Shown here piece after piece: positions 15,484 through 24,293 of a stretch of 36,088 bases of DNA (positions within the stretch are counted from its first letter, which is position 1; every line of letters starts with the position of its first letter). The notes beneath the pieces are model-generated. The model was given only the letters and a program-made list of their open reading frames with translations. It was not told where the DNA came from and searched no databases. The DNA comes from Desulfuromonadaceae bacterium GWC2_58_13 (GTDB lineage: Bacteria > Desulfobacterota > Desulfuromonadia > Desulfuromonadales > Trichloromonadaceae), in NCBI GenBank assembly GCA_001825565.1, contig MHXM01000159.1, positions 1-36,088 of the forward strand, read 5' to 3'. A program made the position numbers and the translations under genes.

Positions 15484-16803
15484 TTAGGCAGGTTGTCGGG
15501 AGGAGATCGAATCCCACCAGGTCGATAGGCTTTGCAGTGCGCGTTCGGCCATGGCCAGCCTGCGGTCGGCTCGCTTCATCTTGCGACCTTCCAGCGGAGG
15601 GAACAACCCGTAGTTGACATTCATCGGTTGAAATTCCTCGGGGTTGGAATCGGCCAGGTGGGCGAGCAGGGCGCCGAGGGCGGTTTCGCCCGGAGGAAGA
15701 GGAATCGGCTCGCCGCGCACCCAGCGGGGGGCGAACAGCCCGGCCAGAAATCCCATGGCGGCCGATTCGACATAGCCCTCGACACCGCTGATCTGGCCGG
15801 CAAAGAAAATCCTCGGAGCGGTTTTCAGCTGCAGGGTGCGCTCAAGGCAGGTCGGGGCGTTGATGAAGGTGTTGCGGTGGACGCTGCCGAGGCGGGCGAA
15901 GCGGGCCTGTTCCAGACCGCCGATAGTGCGGAAGATGCGCCGCTGCTCGGGGTAGGTGAGCTTGGTCTGGAAACCGACCATGTTGTACAGGGTGGCGTGC
16001 CGGTCGTCCTGCCGCAGCTGCACGACGGCAAACGGTTCCCGACCGGTGCGCGGGTCGGGCAATCCGACCGGCTTCATCGGGCCGAATGCCAGGGTCAGGT
16101 CCCCCCGCTGGGCCATCTCCTCGATCGGCATGCAGCCCTCGAAGTGGATCATCTTTTCGAAGTCGCGGGCGGGAACCTTGTCGGCCTGTTTGAGGGCTTC
16201 GACGAAGGCGAAATACTCCTCTTTGCTCAATGGGCAGTTGATGTAGTCGTCCCCTCCCTTGCCGTAGCGGGAGGCCCGCCAGGCCCGTGACAAATCGATG
16301 GAGTCGGCCTCGATAATGGGGGCGATGGCGTCGTAGAAATACAGATGCTCGGCGCCGGTCAGCCGGGCGATATCCCTGGAGAGGGCTTCGGAGGTCAGCG
16401 GACCCGAGGCGACGATCACCGTCCCTTCCTCGGGGATGCGGACGATCTCTTCGCGGCGCAGCTCGATGTTCGGATGAGTCGCGATCTTCTCGGTGAGGTA
16501 GGCGGAGAAGGCTTCGCGGTCGACGGCCAGGGCGCCGCCAGCGGGAACGGCGGTGGCGTCGGCGGCCTCCATGAAGAGGGTGCGACAGCGTCGCAGTTCC
16601 TCTTTGAGGCAGCCGACGGCGTTGTTCATCCCCGCCCCGCGCAGGCTGTTGGAGCAGACCAGCTCGGCGAGCCGATCCGACTGGAGGGCGGGGGAGAAAC
16701 GTAGCGGTTTCATCTCGTAAAGAACCACCTGGGCGCCATCGTTGGCGGCCTGCCAGGCCGCTTCGCAGCCGGCCAGGCCGCCGCCGATAATCTGAATGAG
16801 CAT
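15484..16803 (-). CDS. trmFO: tRNA (m5U54) methyltransferase, folate/FAD-dependent
   Basis: A 439-residue flavoprotein (formerly Gid) that methylates U54 of tRNA using methylenetetrahydrofolate and NAD(P)H. The FAD dinucleotide motif IGGGLAGCEAA is at residues 6-16, followed by the family block LAELVCSNSLRG, VDREAFSAYL, the IEADSIDLSRAW region, ARDFEKMIHFEGCMPIEEMA (carrying the catalytic Cys), and GQISGVEGYVESAAMGFLAG with the C-terminal FAD-binding site. Length and all blocks match intact family members. GGGGA lies eight bases upstream of the ATG. Topoisomerase I is encoded directly upstream on the same strand, a common pairing, with a terminator between. Confidence 0.97.
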   Translation of the reverse strand: MLIQIIGGGLAGCEAAWQAANDGAQVVLYEMKPLRFSPALQSDRLAELVCSNSLRGAGMNNAVGCLKEELRRCRTLFMEAADATAVPAGGALAVDREAFSAYLTEKIATHPNIELRREEIVRIPEEGTVIVASGPLTSEALSRDIARLTGAEHLYFYDAIAPIIEADSIDLSRAWRASRYGKGGDDYINCPLSKEEYFAFVEALKQADKVPARDFEKMIHFEGCMPIEEMAQRGDLTLAFGPMKPVGLPDPRTGREPFAVVQLRQDDRHATLYNMVGFQTKLTYPEQRRIFRTIGGLEQARFARLGSVHRNTFINAPTCLERTLQLKTAPRIFFAGQISGVEGYVESAAMGFLAGLFAPRWVRGEPIPLPPGETALGALLAHLADSNPEEFQPMNVNYGLFPPLEGRKMKRADRRLAMAERALQSLSTWWDSISSRQPA

Positions 16804-16828
16804 GAGCTTTTCCCCTGTGTGGGTTCAA

Positions 16829-16856
16829 TAAAAGAGCCGGACCTTGCGGCCCGGCT
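16829..16856 (-). terminator. Rho-independent terminator after topA
   Basis: On the minus strand AGCCGGGCC pairs with GGTCCGGCT (one G-U) around a GCAA tetraloop and is followed by CTTTTATT. It lies between the topA stop and the trmFO start. Confidence 0.8.
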
Positions 16857-16876
16857 GCGGATGTTGCAGGGGGTGC

Positions 16877-19249
16877 TTATTCCGGCTTTTTCTTGGCCGG
16901 GGCCTTCTTGGCGGCCGGTTTTTTTGCCGTCGGCTTCTTCGTGGGGGCTTTACCGGAGGTGGGCGGTTTCTCGCTGCTTTTTTTCTCCGGCTCGACCAGC
17001 ACCAGCTTGTAATCGCAGTTCTCGGTCGGGCACTTGCGGTAGGTGCCGAAGCGTTTGGTGACCTTTTCGACGATCACCGGGTAGCCGCACTTGGGGCAGG
17101 GCTCGTTGATCGGCTGATCCCAGAGCGCGTACTTGCACTGGGGATAGCGGTTGCAGGAGTAGAAGATCTTGCCGTAGCGGCTTTTTTTCTCCATCAGCTC
17201 CCCTTCCTTGCAGTCGGGGCAGGTGATGTCGAGGGCCTTGGGCTTGACCAGGGGCTGGATGTTCTTGCAGCCGGGGTAGGCGCTGCAGGCGAGAAATTTG
17301 CCGAAACGCCCCATTTTGATCAGCATCGGCGCGCCGCACTTGTCGCACTTCTCTTCGGAGAGTTCCGGTTCCGGCTGATCCTCGCCGGACAACGGCTCGG
17401 TGTAGCGGCAGTCCGGAAAACCGCTGCAGGCGAGAAAACGACCGGAGCGGCCGAGCTTGATGACCAGCTCCTTGCCGCATTCGGGGCAGGTCCGGTCGGT
17501 TTTTTCGGTGGTAACTTCTTCTTTGGTGACCTCTTTTTCCTTCTGTCGGATCAGTCCGATGAAAGGGTCCCAGAAGCCTTTGATGACCGGACGCCACTTT
17601 TTTTCACCCCGGGAAATCTCGTCGAGATCTTCTTCGAGCTTGGCGGTGAAATCGTAGTCGACGTAGCGTGCAAAGTGGTTGACCAGCAGGTCGTTGACCA
17701 CCATGCCGACGTCCTCGGCGTAGAAGGCCCGCTTCTCCAGGCGCACGTACTTGCGCACCACCAGGGTGTTCATGATCGAAGCATAGGTCGAGGGACGGCC
17801 GATGCCGTATTCTTCCAGGATCTTGACCAGGCTGGCTTCGGTGTAGCGGGGCGGAGCCTGGGTGAAGTGCTGCTCCGGCAGCAGCTCTTTGCGCTGCACG
17901 GTTTCGCCCTCTTCGAGCGCCGGCAGGGTTCCCTCCTGCTCCTCGTCGGGGCTGTCGGTTCCCTCGATGTAGAGTTTCATGAAGCCGGGGAAGCGGATCA
18001 CCTGGCCGGTGGCGCGCAGCAGGAAGCGTTCGCCCGCCGCCAGGTCGACGGTGGTCGCTTCGAGCAGGGCCGGAGCCATCTGCGAGGCGACGGTCCGGGT
18101 CCAGATCAGCTGGTAGAGGCGGAACTGGTCGGAGGAGAGGAACGGTTTGACCTTCTCGGGGGTGTTGGCGATGGCGGTCGGCCGAATGGCCTCGTGGGCC
18201 TCCTGGGCGTTCTTCGCCTTGCTTTTGTAAACCCGGGCCTGGGCCAGGGCGTAGTCCGGGCCGAACAGCCGGGTGATGACCTCGCGGGCCTCGTCGGTCG
18301 CCACCGTCGAGAGGGTTACCGAGTCGGTTCGCATGTAGGTGATCAGGCCGACCGCGCCGTCGCCGACGTCCATCCCCTCGTACAGCTTCTGGGCGGTGGA
18401 CATGGTCTTGCGGGCGGAGAAGCCGAGTTTGCGGCTGGCTTCCTGCTGCAGGGTACTGGTGGTGAAGGGGGCCGCCGGATTGCGTTTCTTTTCCTTGCGG
18501 ATCAGCGAGGCGACCCGGGTCGGCGCTCCGGCCATGGCATCGACCAGCTGCTTGGCGGCGGCCTCGTCGGCGATGGCCAATTTATCGAGTTTCTTGCCGT
18601 CGACGGAGAAAAGCCGGGCCTTGAATTCCTGGCCGGAGGCGGCTTGCAGGAGAGCGTCGATGGTCCAGTATTCCTGCGGAAGGAACGCCGCGATTTCCTT
18701 TTCCCGGGTGCAGATCAGGCGCAGGGCCACCGACTGAACGCGACCGGCGGAAAGACCGTAGCGGATTTTCTTCCACAGGAAAGGGGAGAGGTTGAAACCG
18801 ACCAGGTAGTCAAGAATGGAGCGGGCCTGTTGGGCATCGACCAGGTCCCGGGCGATGTGGCGTGGTTCGGCCATGGCCTTTAGAATGGCGCCCTTGGTGA
18901 TTTCATGGAAAGTGACCCGCTTGACCACCGGCTTGGCCCCCTGCTCGTCGATGCCAAGGGCTTCGAGCAGGTGCCAGGCAATAGCCTCTCCCTCGCGGTC
19001 AAGGTCGGTTGCCAGGATCAGTTCGTCGCTGTTCGCGACTTCTTTTTTCAGCAGGTCGAGCTGCTTTTTGCTTTCCGGTAGCACGTGATACTTCGGTTCG
19101 AAGTCGTTGGCCACATCGACCGATCCCTGTTTACTGGGGAGCGCCCGGACATGTCCGTAGGAAGCCAGAACCTTGAACCCCTTGCCGAGAAATTTTTCGA
19201 TGGTTTTCGCCTTGGCCGGAGACTCGACGATTACCAGTGATTTTGCCAT
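16877..19249 (-). CDS. topA: DNA topoisomerase I (type IA)
   Basis: The 790-residue enzyme relaxes negatively supercoiled DNA. A Toprim domain opens the protein (IVESPAKAKTI, residues 7-17; DLDREGEAIAWHL, 82-94). The active-site tyrosine is Tyr305 in LITYMRTDS. The core ends around residue 570; then four Cys4 zinc-ribbon units follow (CPECGK..., CDKCGAP..., CPDCKEG..., CPKCGYP...), the last with a less regular second pair. The final 30 residues are a Lys/Ala/Pro-rich tail (KKPAAKKAPAKKK), like a histone H1 tail, probably for nonspecific DNA binding. AGAGG lies upstream of the ATG. It follows the smg gene after a terminator. Confidence 0.98.
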   Translation of the reverse strand: MAKSLVIVESPAKAKTIEKFLGKGFKVLASYGHVRALPSKQGSVDVANDFEPKYHVLPESKKQLDLLKKEVANSDELILATDLDREGEAIAWHLLEALGIDEQGAKPVVKRVTFHEITKGAILKAMAEPRHIARDLVDAQQARSILDYLVGFNLSPFLWKKIRYGLSAGRVQSVALRLICTREKEIAAFLPQEYWTIDALLQAASGQEFKARLFSVDGKKLDKLAIADEAAAKQLVDAMAGAPTRVASLIRKEKKRNPAAPFTTSTLQQEASRKLGFSARKTMSTAQKLYEGMDVGDGAVGLITYMRTDSVTLSTVATDEAREVITRLFGPDYALAQARVYKSKAKNAQEAHEAIRPTAIANTPEKVKPFLSSDQFRLYQLIWTRTVASQMAPALLEATTVDLAAGERFLLRATGQVIRFPGFMKLYIEGTDSPDEEQEGTLPALEEGETVQRKELLPEQHFTQAPPRYTEASLVKILEEYGIGRPSTYASIMNTLVVRKYVRLEKRAFYAEDVGMVVNDLLVNHFARYVDYDFTAKLEEDLDEISRGEKKWRPVIKGFWDPFIGLIRQKEKEVTKEEVTTEKTDRTCPECGKELVIKLGRSGRFLACSGFPDCRYTEPLSGEDQPEPELSEEKCDKCGAPMLIKMGRFGKFLACSAYPGCKNIQPLVKPKALDITCPDCKEGELMEKKSRYGKIFYSCNRYPQCKYALWDQPINEPCPKCGYPVIVEKVTKRFGTYRKCPTENCDYKLVLVEPEKKSSEKPPTSGKAPTKKPTAKKPAAKKAPAKKKPE

Positions 19250-19297
19250 GGATGCCTCTAATCTGACGTATGTGAAGGGATGGCGCGGCGCCGCAAA

Positions 19298-19327
19298 TCA
19301 AAAAGGCTGCAGGATTTCCCGCAGCCT
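19298..19327 (-). terminator. Rho-independent terminator after smg
   Basis: On the minus strand AGGCTGCGGG and CCTGCAGCCT pair (one mismatch) around a short AAAT loop and are followed by TTTTT. It lies between smg (DUF494) and topA. Confidence 0.75.
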
Positions 19328-19336
19328 GGTTCCTTG

Positions 19337-19804
19337 TCAGTGAAACATTCTTGCCCAGTCGTCGTCCATGAAGCAGTCGACTTCTCGTCGCCAGTCCTGC
19401 GTGTTGCGGGCGAAAAGAACCAGCGCGGTCAGCACCTTGACCTCCTTGAGGGAGACTTCGTCTTCGGCGACCTGCAGAGAGCGTTCGATGATTTCTTCCT
19501 CGGCCTCATCGTCAAGGATCCCCAGGGTTCGCAGGCGCATCAGAAAACCGCGGGCTTCCGCGGACATTCCCCATACTTCTTCAAGGGTGAATACCCGGTG
19601 AGTGGGGATCAGCAGGGGTTTTCCATCTTGTTCGCGAGGATGCAGGGAGAGGCCTTCCATCCAGCGGAAAGCGGCGTCGATTTCTTCGGCGTCGAAGCCT
19701 TCGGCCATCAGCTCTTCAACGATCTCGCTCTCGGTCAACTGTTCGCGGTCGGTCATAACGTACTGGGCGATGATGGTGACGATAGCCAGAACCCGCTCTC
19801 TCAA
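19337..19804 (-). CDS. smg: Smg/DUF494 family protein
   Basis: A 155-residue acidic soluble protein of the DUF494 (Smg) family, which sits between dprA and topA in many proteobacteria; its function is not known. The typical opening (MRERVLAIVTIIAQY), the central ELMAEGFDAEEIDAAFRWM helix pair (in two pieces), RVFTLEEVWGMSAEARGFL and the C-terminal VLTALVLFARN block are all seen. The start is a TTG at 19804 preceded by AGGAG, which fits the family's N-terminus exactly. dprA ends only 33 bp upstream in transcription order. No DNA-binding or enzyme motif is evident. Confidence 0.9.
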   Translation of the reverse strand: MRERVLAIVTIIAQYVMTDREQLTESEIVEELMAEGFDAEEIDAAFRWMEGLSLHPREQDGKPLLIPTHRVFTLEEVWGMSAEARGFLMRLRTLGILDDEAEEEIIERSLQVAEDEVSLKEVKVLTALVLFARNTQDWRREVDCFMDDDWARMFH

Positions 19805-19837
19805 GATGACTCCTGCGGTGAATTGATCAATGTGTTT

Positions 19838-20938
19838 TCATGCTCTCCGACAACGAACGTAACGCATGCCTGGAATTTGTTCAACCCCCCCCTGGAGTTC
19901 CAAGTGCAGTAAAATAGCGGAAACCTCCATGGGTGTCAAGCCACTTTTCCGCGCCAGTTCATCGATGTGCAGCGGTTCGACGGAGAGGCAACGGTAAAGT
20001 GCGAGGGCGTCTCCGGCAAGTTCGGCCATGAGCGAATCCTCTTTTTCCTGCTGCCGTTTCGACGGAATGCCGGGACAGAGAACATCCAGGATGTCGGTCG
20101 CATCGGTAACCAGGTGGGCACCCTCCTTGAGCAACCGGTTGACGCCGCCGCTGGTTTCCCCATAAACCGGCCCCGGTACGGCGAAGACCTCGCGGCCTTG
20201 TTCGAGGGCAAAATCGGCGGTAATCAGCGAACCGCTGCCCTCGGCTGCCTCGACGATCAGAACCCCCTGGCTGAGGCCGCTGATGATCCGGTTGCGGCCG
20301 GGGAAATGGCCGGCCAGCGGCGGTGTGCCGGGTGGGTACTCGGAGAGAATCGCCCCCTGTTCGATGATCCGGTGAAACAGACCGGTGTTCTCCTGCGGAT
20401 AGACCCGGTCGATGCCGCAACCGAGGACGGCGATGGTCCGCCCCTGGCCGTTCAGCGCCCCTTCGTGGGCGGCGGTGTCGATGCCGCGAGCCAGCCCACT
20501 GACGATGGTCATGCCCCGCGAGGCGATTTCACGACAGAGTTCTCCGGTCAGCCGACGCCCGGTCGGCGAGGCGCGGCGGGCTCCGACCACGGCCAGCGCC
20601 GGTTGATCGGTGAGCACGCCGCGCAGGTAGAGGATCGCCGGGGGATCGTGCAGGGTGCGCAGCAAAGGCGGGTAGCTGTCGTTGTCCCACAGGGTGAGAA
20701 GGCGGACGGCGGAGCGGTTCAACTCCTCCTCGAATTTCAGCAGGGCGGAATCGTTGCCGGCAGGAAGGCCTTGGGCTACGGCAGGGCGGATGCCGGCCCG
20801 GCGAACCCAATCAACCGGTGCGGCGTCGAGGATGGCGCCCGGCGAGCCGAAAGTAGCCATCAACCGGACCAGGCCGGTGCGGCCGAGGCCGCGGGTGAGA
20901 TGCAGGCGCAGCCAGGCGCGCTCCGTGTCCGTCAACAT
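19838..20938 (-). CDS. dprA: DNA processing protein A
   Basis: A 366-residue DprA/Smf protein, which loads RecA on incoming single-stranded DNA during natural transformation. An N-terminal SAM-like helical part (1-80) precedes the Rossmann core: VVGARRASPTGR (about 120), SGLARGIDTAAHEGAL, AVLGCGIDRVYPQEN, and the GRNRIISGLSQGVLIVEA strand (in two pieces). The C-terminal winged-helix part (ELARKSGLTPMEVSAILLHLELQG) is intact, as in many non-model species. The ATG at 20938 is chosen because GGAGGG lies six bases upstream; a further in-frame ATG at 20950 would place that ribosome site inside the gene. Confidence 0.97.
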   Translation of the reverse strand: MLTDTERAWLRLHLTRGLGRTGLVRLMATFGSPGAILDAAPVDWVRRAGIRPAVAQGLPAGNDSALLKFEEELNRSAVRLLTLWDNDSYPPLLRTLHDPPAILYLRGVLTDQPALAVVGARRASPTGRRLTGELCREIASRGMTIVSGLARGIDTAAHEGALNGQGRTIAVLGCGIDRVYPQENTGLFHRIIEQGAILSEYPPGTPPLAGHFPGRNRIISGLSQGVLIVEAAEGSGSLITADFALEQGREVFAVPGPVYGETSGGVNRLLKEGAHLVTDATDILDVLCPGIPSKRQQEKEDSLMAELAGDALALYRCLSVEPLHIDELARKSGLTPMEVSAILLHLELQGGVEQIPGMRYVRCRRA

Positions 20939-20985
20939 GCTTCCCTCCATTGGAATGAAAATGGAAATTCCGGCTATATACTAAA

Positions 20986-21045
20986 GGCTGAAGGAAATCG
21001 AGAATTCCGCCGGCGGGACCGGTTTTTTCGAATTTCCCTTCAGCC
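20986..21045. repeat. Inverted repeat in the LysM-dprA spacer
   Basis: GGCTGAAGGAAAT (20986-20998) is the inverse of ATTTCCCTTCAGCC (21032-21045) save for one bulged base, and the loop holds a CCGCCGGCGG palindrome. It lies just upstream of the likely dprA promoter region (AT-rich TAGTATATAG on the minus strand), so it may be an operator or an attenuator. Confidence 0.4.
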
Positions 21046-21083
21046 TGAAGTCCTTCGGCCTGAATACCCTGGTCATTACAACA

Positions 21084-21116
21084 GAAAAAGGATTGAAGCC
21101 CATTCAATCCTTTTTC
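21084..21116 (-). terminator. Rho-independent terminator after the LysM gene
   Basis: A perfect 14-bp stem (GAAAAAGGATTGAA with its complement, loop GCCCA on the plus strand) ends in a T-run on either strand. It ends the minus-strand LysM transcript and would also work in reverse. Confidence 0.85.
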
Positions 21117-21155
21117 ATCGTCATTCAAAAGTCTGCTGGCAACCGCGGTTGCCGG

Positions 21156-22157
21156 TTAATCCATAACCGTGGTCACTCGATCGCCCCGGTACAACGGTTC
21201 GGAGACCTTCAAGACCAGGGCCGCGGCGGTTCTGGCGTGGGTTTCAATGACCAGCGCCGAGCCGAGGAGGACATCCGGCAGCTTCAGATTTTTGTTTTCC
21301 AAAATCAGGGAGGAGGCGTCGCGAGCGCGTGAAATATTGAGCAGATTGCCGACCTGCAGGCCATTGTCGGTGCCGAGATCGACATAAATCACGTCATACT
21401 GGCTGAGGGTGATTTTGCTGTCCTGAGCGTCGATCAGGGTGCCGCTCAGGTCCTGCTCGGCCCGCTTCAATTCAATCACCGCCTGGGCCGGCTGGAAGGG
21501 GCGCAGTTTGGCTCCCCGCAGGATTTCCTTGAACGCCTTGGTGATCTCTCCGGTGGCCACCTGGTCGTTGAGTTCGGTGACCCGCAGGGTGCCCAGTTCA
21601 TCGATATGATACCCGACCTTCTGTCGGGTCACCGGATGCAGAACCGGATCCTTGACTTCGAACAGGGCGTAAATGTCGCCCGGCGCGATGGACCCCAGGT
21701 TCTCCATTTCCAGAAAAACCGTTTCGCCGGTGCCGATCAACAGGCGGTTGTCGGTGGTGTCGACCAAGGTGCCGGCCGCGTCAAATTCTTCCTGGCTGAT
21801 GAAGCCAAGAGCTCCTTGGTGAACTTTTATGGTGATCGATTCCTGAGGAATGGGCATCTCGGGGGTCGATTTCGTCAGGTCGCCTCCGGCGGGGTTTTCT
21901 TCGCCGACCGGAACCAGTTCGAGCCGGCCGTCGTAAATGGCGATTTTCTGACCGGGATAGATCAGGTGGGGATTGGTGACGAACGGGTTGTTGGACCACA
22001 GGCTGGGCCAGTAGTGGGGGTCTTTGAGAAACTTCTGGGAAATGCCCCAGAGCGTGTCTCCTTTTTTGATCACGTAGGTCCGCATTTCGCTTTGGGCCAG
22101 GGCCGAAAAAGGCAGAAGCAGCAGGCAGGTCAGCATGATGACTTTTTTAAATGGCAT
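21156..22157 (-). CDS. Secreted LysM-domain protein
   Basis: A 333-residue exported protein. The signal peptide is about MPFKKVIMLTCLLLLPFSA through residue 21. One LysM domain follows (YVIKKGDTLWGISQKFL..., with the second half NPHLIYPGQKIAI), predicted to bind peptidoglycan. The remaining 230 residues are beta-rich repeats of 'VDTTDNRLLIGTGETVFLE' type, reading like an SH3/barrel-like envelope domain of unknown role. Homologues stand next to dprA in Desulfuromonadales (knowledge of the clade's gene order). The start at 22157 follows GGGGGA; an ATG at 22169 is less likely. The gene is 30 bp downstream of the cpoB-like gene and probably in its operon. Confidence 0.85.
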   Translation of the reverse strand: MPFKKVIMLTCLLLLPFSALAQSEMRTYVIKKGDTLWGISQKFLKDPHYWPSLWSNNPFVTNPHLIYPGQKIAIYDGRLELVPVGEENPAGGDLTKSTPEMPIPQESITIKVHQGALGFISQEEFDAAGTLVDTTDNRLLIGTGETVFLEMENLGSIAPGDIYALFEVKDPVLHPVTRQKVGYHIDELGTLRVTELNDQVATGEITKAFKEILRGAKLRPFQPAQAVIELKRAEQDLSGTLIDAQDSKITLSQYDVIYVDLGTDNGLQVGNLLNISRARDASSLILENKNLKLPDVLLGSALVIETHARTAAALVLKVSEPLYRGDRVTTVMD

Positions 22158-22187
22158 GGAGTCCCCCATGTGGAGTGAGTTGCGCTG

Positions 22188-22883
22188 TCAGTTCGAACCC
22201 AGGGGTTTGCGGGCCGCCGGACTGTCCGGGTAGCGGCTGCGCAGGATCTGGAGGGCCTCGTCGGCACGGTCGGCCTGGCCGAGCTGGGTCAGGGCCGAGG
22301 CCATCTTCAGCAGGGCGTCGGGTGTTTTGCTCCCCTGGGGGTAGCGTTCGACGGTTCGCTGAAACTCTTCGACCGCCCGGGCATATTGCTGCTGGGAGTA
22401 AAAGCATTCTCCGAGCCAATATTGAGCGTTACCCGCATAATCGCTGCCGGCATGCAGTTGAAGGAAGGTCTCAAATCCCTTGATGGCCTGTTCGAAGCGG
22501 CCGGCTGCGTAGTCGGAGAAGGCCTGCAAGTAGATATCGGTGGGCGAGGCATTTTGGCTGTCGACTATGGTCGGCACGATCGATGGGGCGATGACCGGAC
22601 GGGTGGAAGTCGCTATTTCCCGGGAAGGAGTGACCTTTTTGGTTGCCAGTTCGCTGCGCAAGTCGCCGATCAGGGACTGCTGGTCGCGAACTTTGGCTTC
22701 AAGCAGCAGCAGATTGTTGCGGTTCTGTTCCACCTGCTGGGCCAATTGCTGCTGATCCTTGCGAAGTTGGGCCAGATCAGGGTCGGCAGCGGAGATGTCC
22801 GCGGGCGGGCGGGCGGGAACGCAGGCGGTCAGGCTGGCGGAAAAAAATCCGAGGGTCAGGATGATGAGCACAGGGTATTTCAT
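22188..22883 (-). CDS. CpoB/YbgF-like TPR protein of the Tol-Pal/cell-division type
   Basis: A 231-residue envelope protein with a putative lipoprotein signal (FFSASLTAC, Cys21). A coiled-coil segment (about 35-85: DLAQLRKDQQQLAQQVEQN) is followed by a linker and a TPR domain (about 115-231) starting YLQAFSDYAAGRFEQAIKGF and repeating with YWLGECFYSQQQYARAVEEF and ALLKMASALTQLGQADRAD. Coiled coil plus three TPRs is the CpoB (YbgF) layout, which in E. coli links Tol-Pal to peptidoglycan synthesis; those have a Sec signal rather than a lipid anchor, so the lipobox is a variation. No tol genes are in the window. A strong promoter lies 55 bp upstream. Confidence 0.82.
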   Translation of the reverse strand: MKYPVLIILTLGFFSASLTACVPARPPADISAADPDLAQLRKDQQQLAQQVEQNRNNLLLLEAKVRDQQSLIGDLRSELATKKVTPSREIATSTRPVIAPSIVPTIVDSQNASPTDIYLQAFSDYAAGRFEQAIKGFETFLQLHAGSDYAGNAQYWLGECFYSQQQYARAVEEFQRTVERYPQGSKTPDALLKMASALTQLGQADRADEALQILRSRYPDSPAARKPLGSN

Positions 22884-22936
22884 GGCGAAGGCTCCCTTGA
22901 CGACCGTCTTGCGGGCTGTCCGGTCAATTCATAAAA

Positions 22937-22963
22937 ATTATAGACTTTTTAACCCCTTGTCAA
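22937..22963 (-). promoter_or_regulatory. Promoter of the cpoB-like/LysM genes
   Basis: On the minus strand TTGACA (22963-22958) and TATAAT (22942-22937) are both perfect consensus hexamers, with a short 15-bp spacer. The leader to the ATG at 22883 would be about 47 nt. Confidence 0.65.
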
Positions 22964-23068
22964 GCGGGAATGGGCTTTGGGCGGGGGCTGGCGGGAGTAA
23001 AGAGGCGACTCTTTCCCGGCATTTGTGCTATTCTCACCGGCAACCCGCACTGGAGGAATTAGAACGGA

Positions 23069-24286
23069 ATGCATCAGCCTGAACTCCTGGCCCCGGCCGG
23101 GGATCTGGAAAAACTGCGAATCGCCTTCGATTACGGCGCCGATGCCGCTTATCTCGGTGGCGAACAATTCGGCCTGCGCGCCCTGGCCGGCAATTTCGAC
23201 CTGGACGCCCTGGCCCGCGCCCGCGAACTGGCCATGGATCGCGGCAAGCGCCTTTACCTGACCCTCAACGCTTATCTGCGGCCGGCGGATATGCCGGTCC
23301 TGGCCGAATATCTCGAACGGCTCAAGCCTCTTGAACTCGACGCCTACATCGTTTCCGACCCCGGGGTACTGGGTTTGCTGCGGCGGGTCGATCCGGGACG
23401 GGAAATTCATTTGTCGACCCAGGCCAATACCACCAACGCCGAGGCGGTCCGCTTCTGGCAGGCGGCCGGGGTGCGCCGGGTCAACCTGGCCCGGGAGCTG
23501 AATCTCGATGAAATCCGCGTCATCCACGGGGAAACCGAGGTCGAACTTGAGGTGTTCGCTCATGGCGCCCTCTGTGTCGCCTACTCGGGTCGTTGTCTGC
23601 TGTCGGCGGCGATGACCGGTCGCAGCGCCAACCAGGGGACCTGCGCCCATCCCTGCCGCTGGCGCTACGCTCTGGTCGAGGAAACCCGGCCCGGCGAGTA
23701 TTTTCCCATCGAAGAAGACGGCCGCGGCAGCTACCTGATGAACAGCCGCGACCTCTGCCTGATCGAACATCTGCCACGGTTGATCGAGGCCGGCGTCCAC
23801 AGTCTGAAGATCGAGGGCCGGATGAAGACGATGTACTACCTGGCGGCGGTGATCCGGGTGTACCGGGCGGCCCTCGACCGCTATCTGGCCAATCCGGCCG
23901 AGTATTGTTTTGATCCGGCCTGGCGTGACGAGCTGGACAAGGTCAGCCATCGTCCCTACGATACCGGGTTTCTGCTGGGTGCTCGGGATGCCCTGGTGCA
24001 TACCGCCGATTCCAAGTATCGGCGCACCCACGATTTCGTCGCCGTGGTCAGGGCGTTGACCGCTGACGGTCGGGCGCTGGTTGAAGGGCGCAACCGGTTT
24101 TTCCCCGGCGACCGCCTTGAGTTGATTGGCCCGGGGATGCGTCAGGCGGAATTCTCTGCCGGCGAGTTGCGTTCCGAGTCGGGTGAACCGTTGGTTGCCG
24201 GTCAGCCCAATGCGCGGATTGTCATGGACCTTCCCGCCGGGGCCCGGGTCGACGACCTGTTGCGACGGGAACGGCAGGATCGGTAA
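23069..24286 (+). CDS. U32 peptidase family protein (TrhP/RlhA-like)
   Basis: The 405-residue protein begins PELLAPAGDLEKLRIAF, has the GADAAYLGG strand, and a Cys-containing centre: ALCVAYSGRCLLS (about 167-180), NQGTCAHPCRWRY (about 190-202) and, later, SLKIEGRMKTMYYLA. These are the marks of U32 proteins that hydroxylate RNA (TrhP on tRNA U34, RlhA on 23S rRNA) rather than of true collagenases; the four Cys may bind an Fe-S cluster. The gene is transcribed away from the cpoB-like gene with GGAGG upstream of the ATG, and its 3' end nearly meets the convergent phosphatase (8-bp gap). Assignment to TrhP or RlhA is not possible by eye. Confidence 0.88.
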   Translation: MHQPELLAPAGDLEKLRIAFDYGADAAYLGGEQFGLRALAGNFDLDALARARELAMDRGKRLYLTLNAYLRPADMPVLAEYLERLKPLELDAYIVSDPGVLGLLRRVDPGREIHLSTQANTTNAEAVRFWQAAGVRRVNLARELNLDEIRVIHGETEVELEVFAHGALCVAYSGRCLLSAAMTGRSANQGTCAHPCRWRYALVEETRPGEYFPIEEDGRGSYLMNSRDLCLIEHLPRLIEAGVHSLKIEGRMKTMYYLAAVIRVYRAALDRYLANPAEYCFDPAWRDELDKVSHRPYDTGFLLGARDALVHTADSKYRRTHDFVAVVRALTADGRALVEGRNRFFPGDRLELIGPGMRQAEFSAGELRSESGEPLVAGQPNARIVMDLPAGARVDDLLRRERQDR

Positions 24287-24293
24287 CCGGCTT

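Noticed and set aside
16844..18883. Long open plus-strand frame (over 670 codons) opposite topA
   Set aside because: It is the reverse-strand image of topA, with Gly/Leu/Val-rich sequence of no family; topA shows all conserved motifs.
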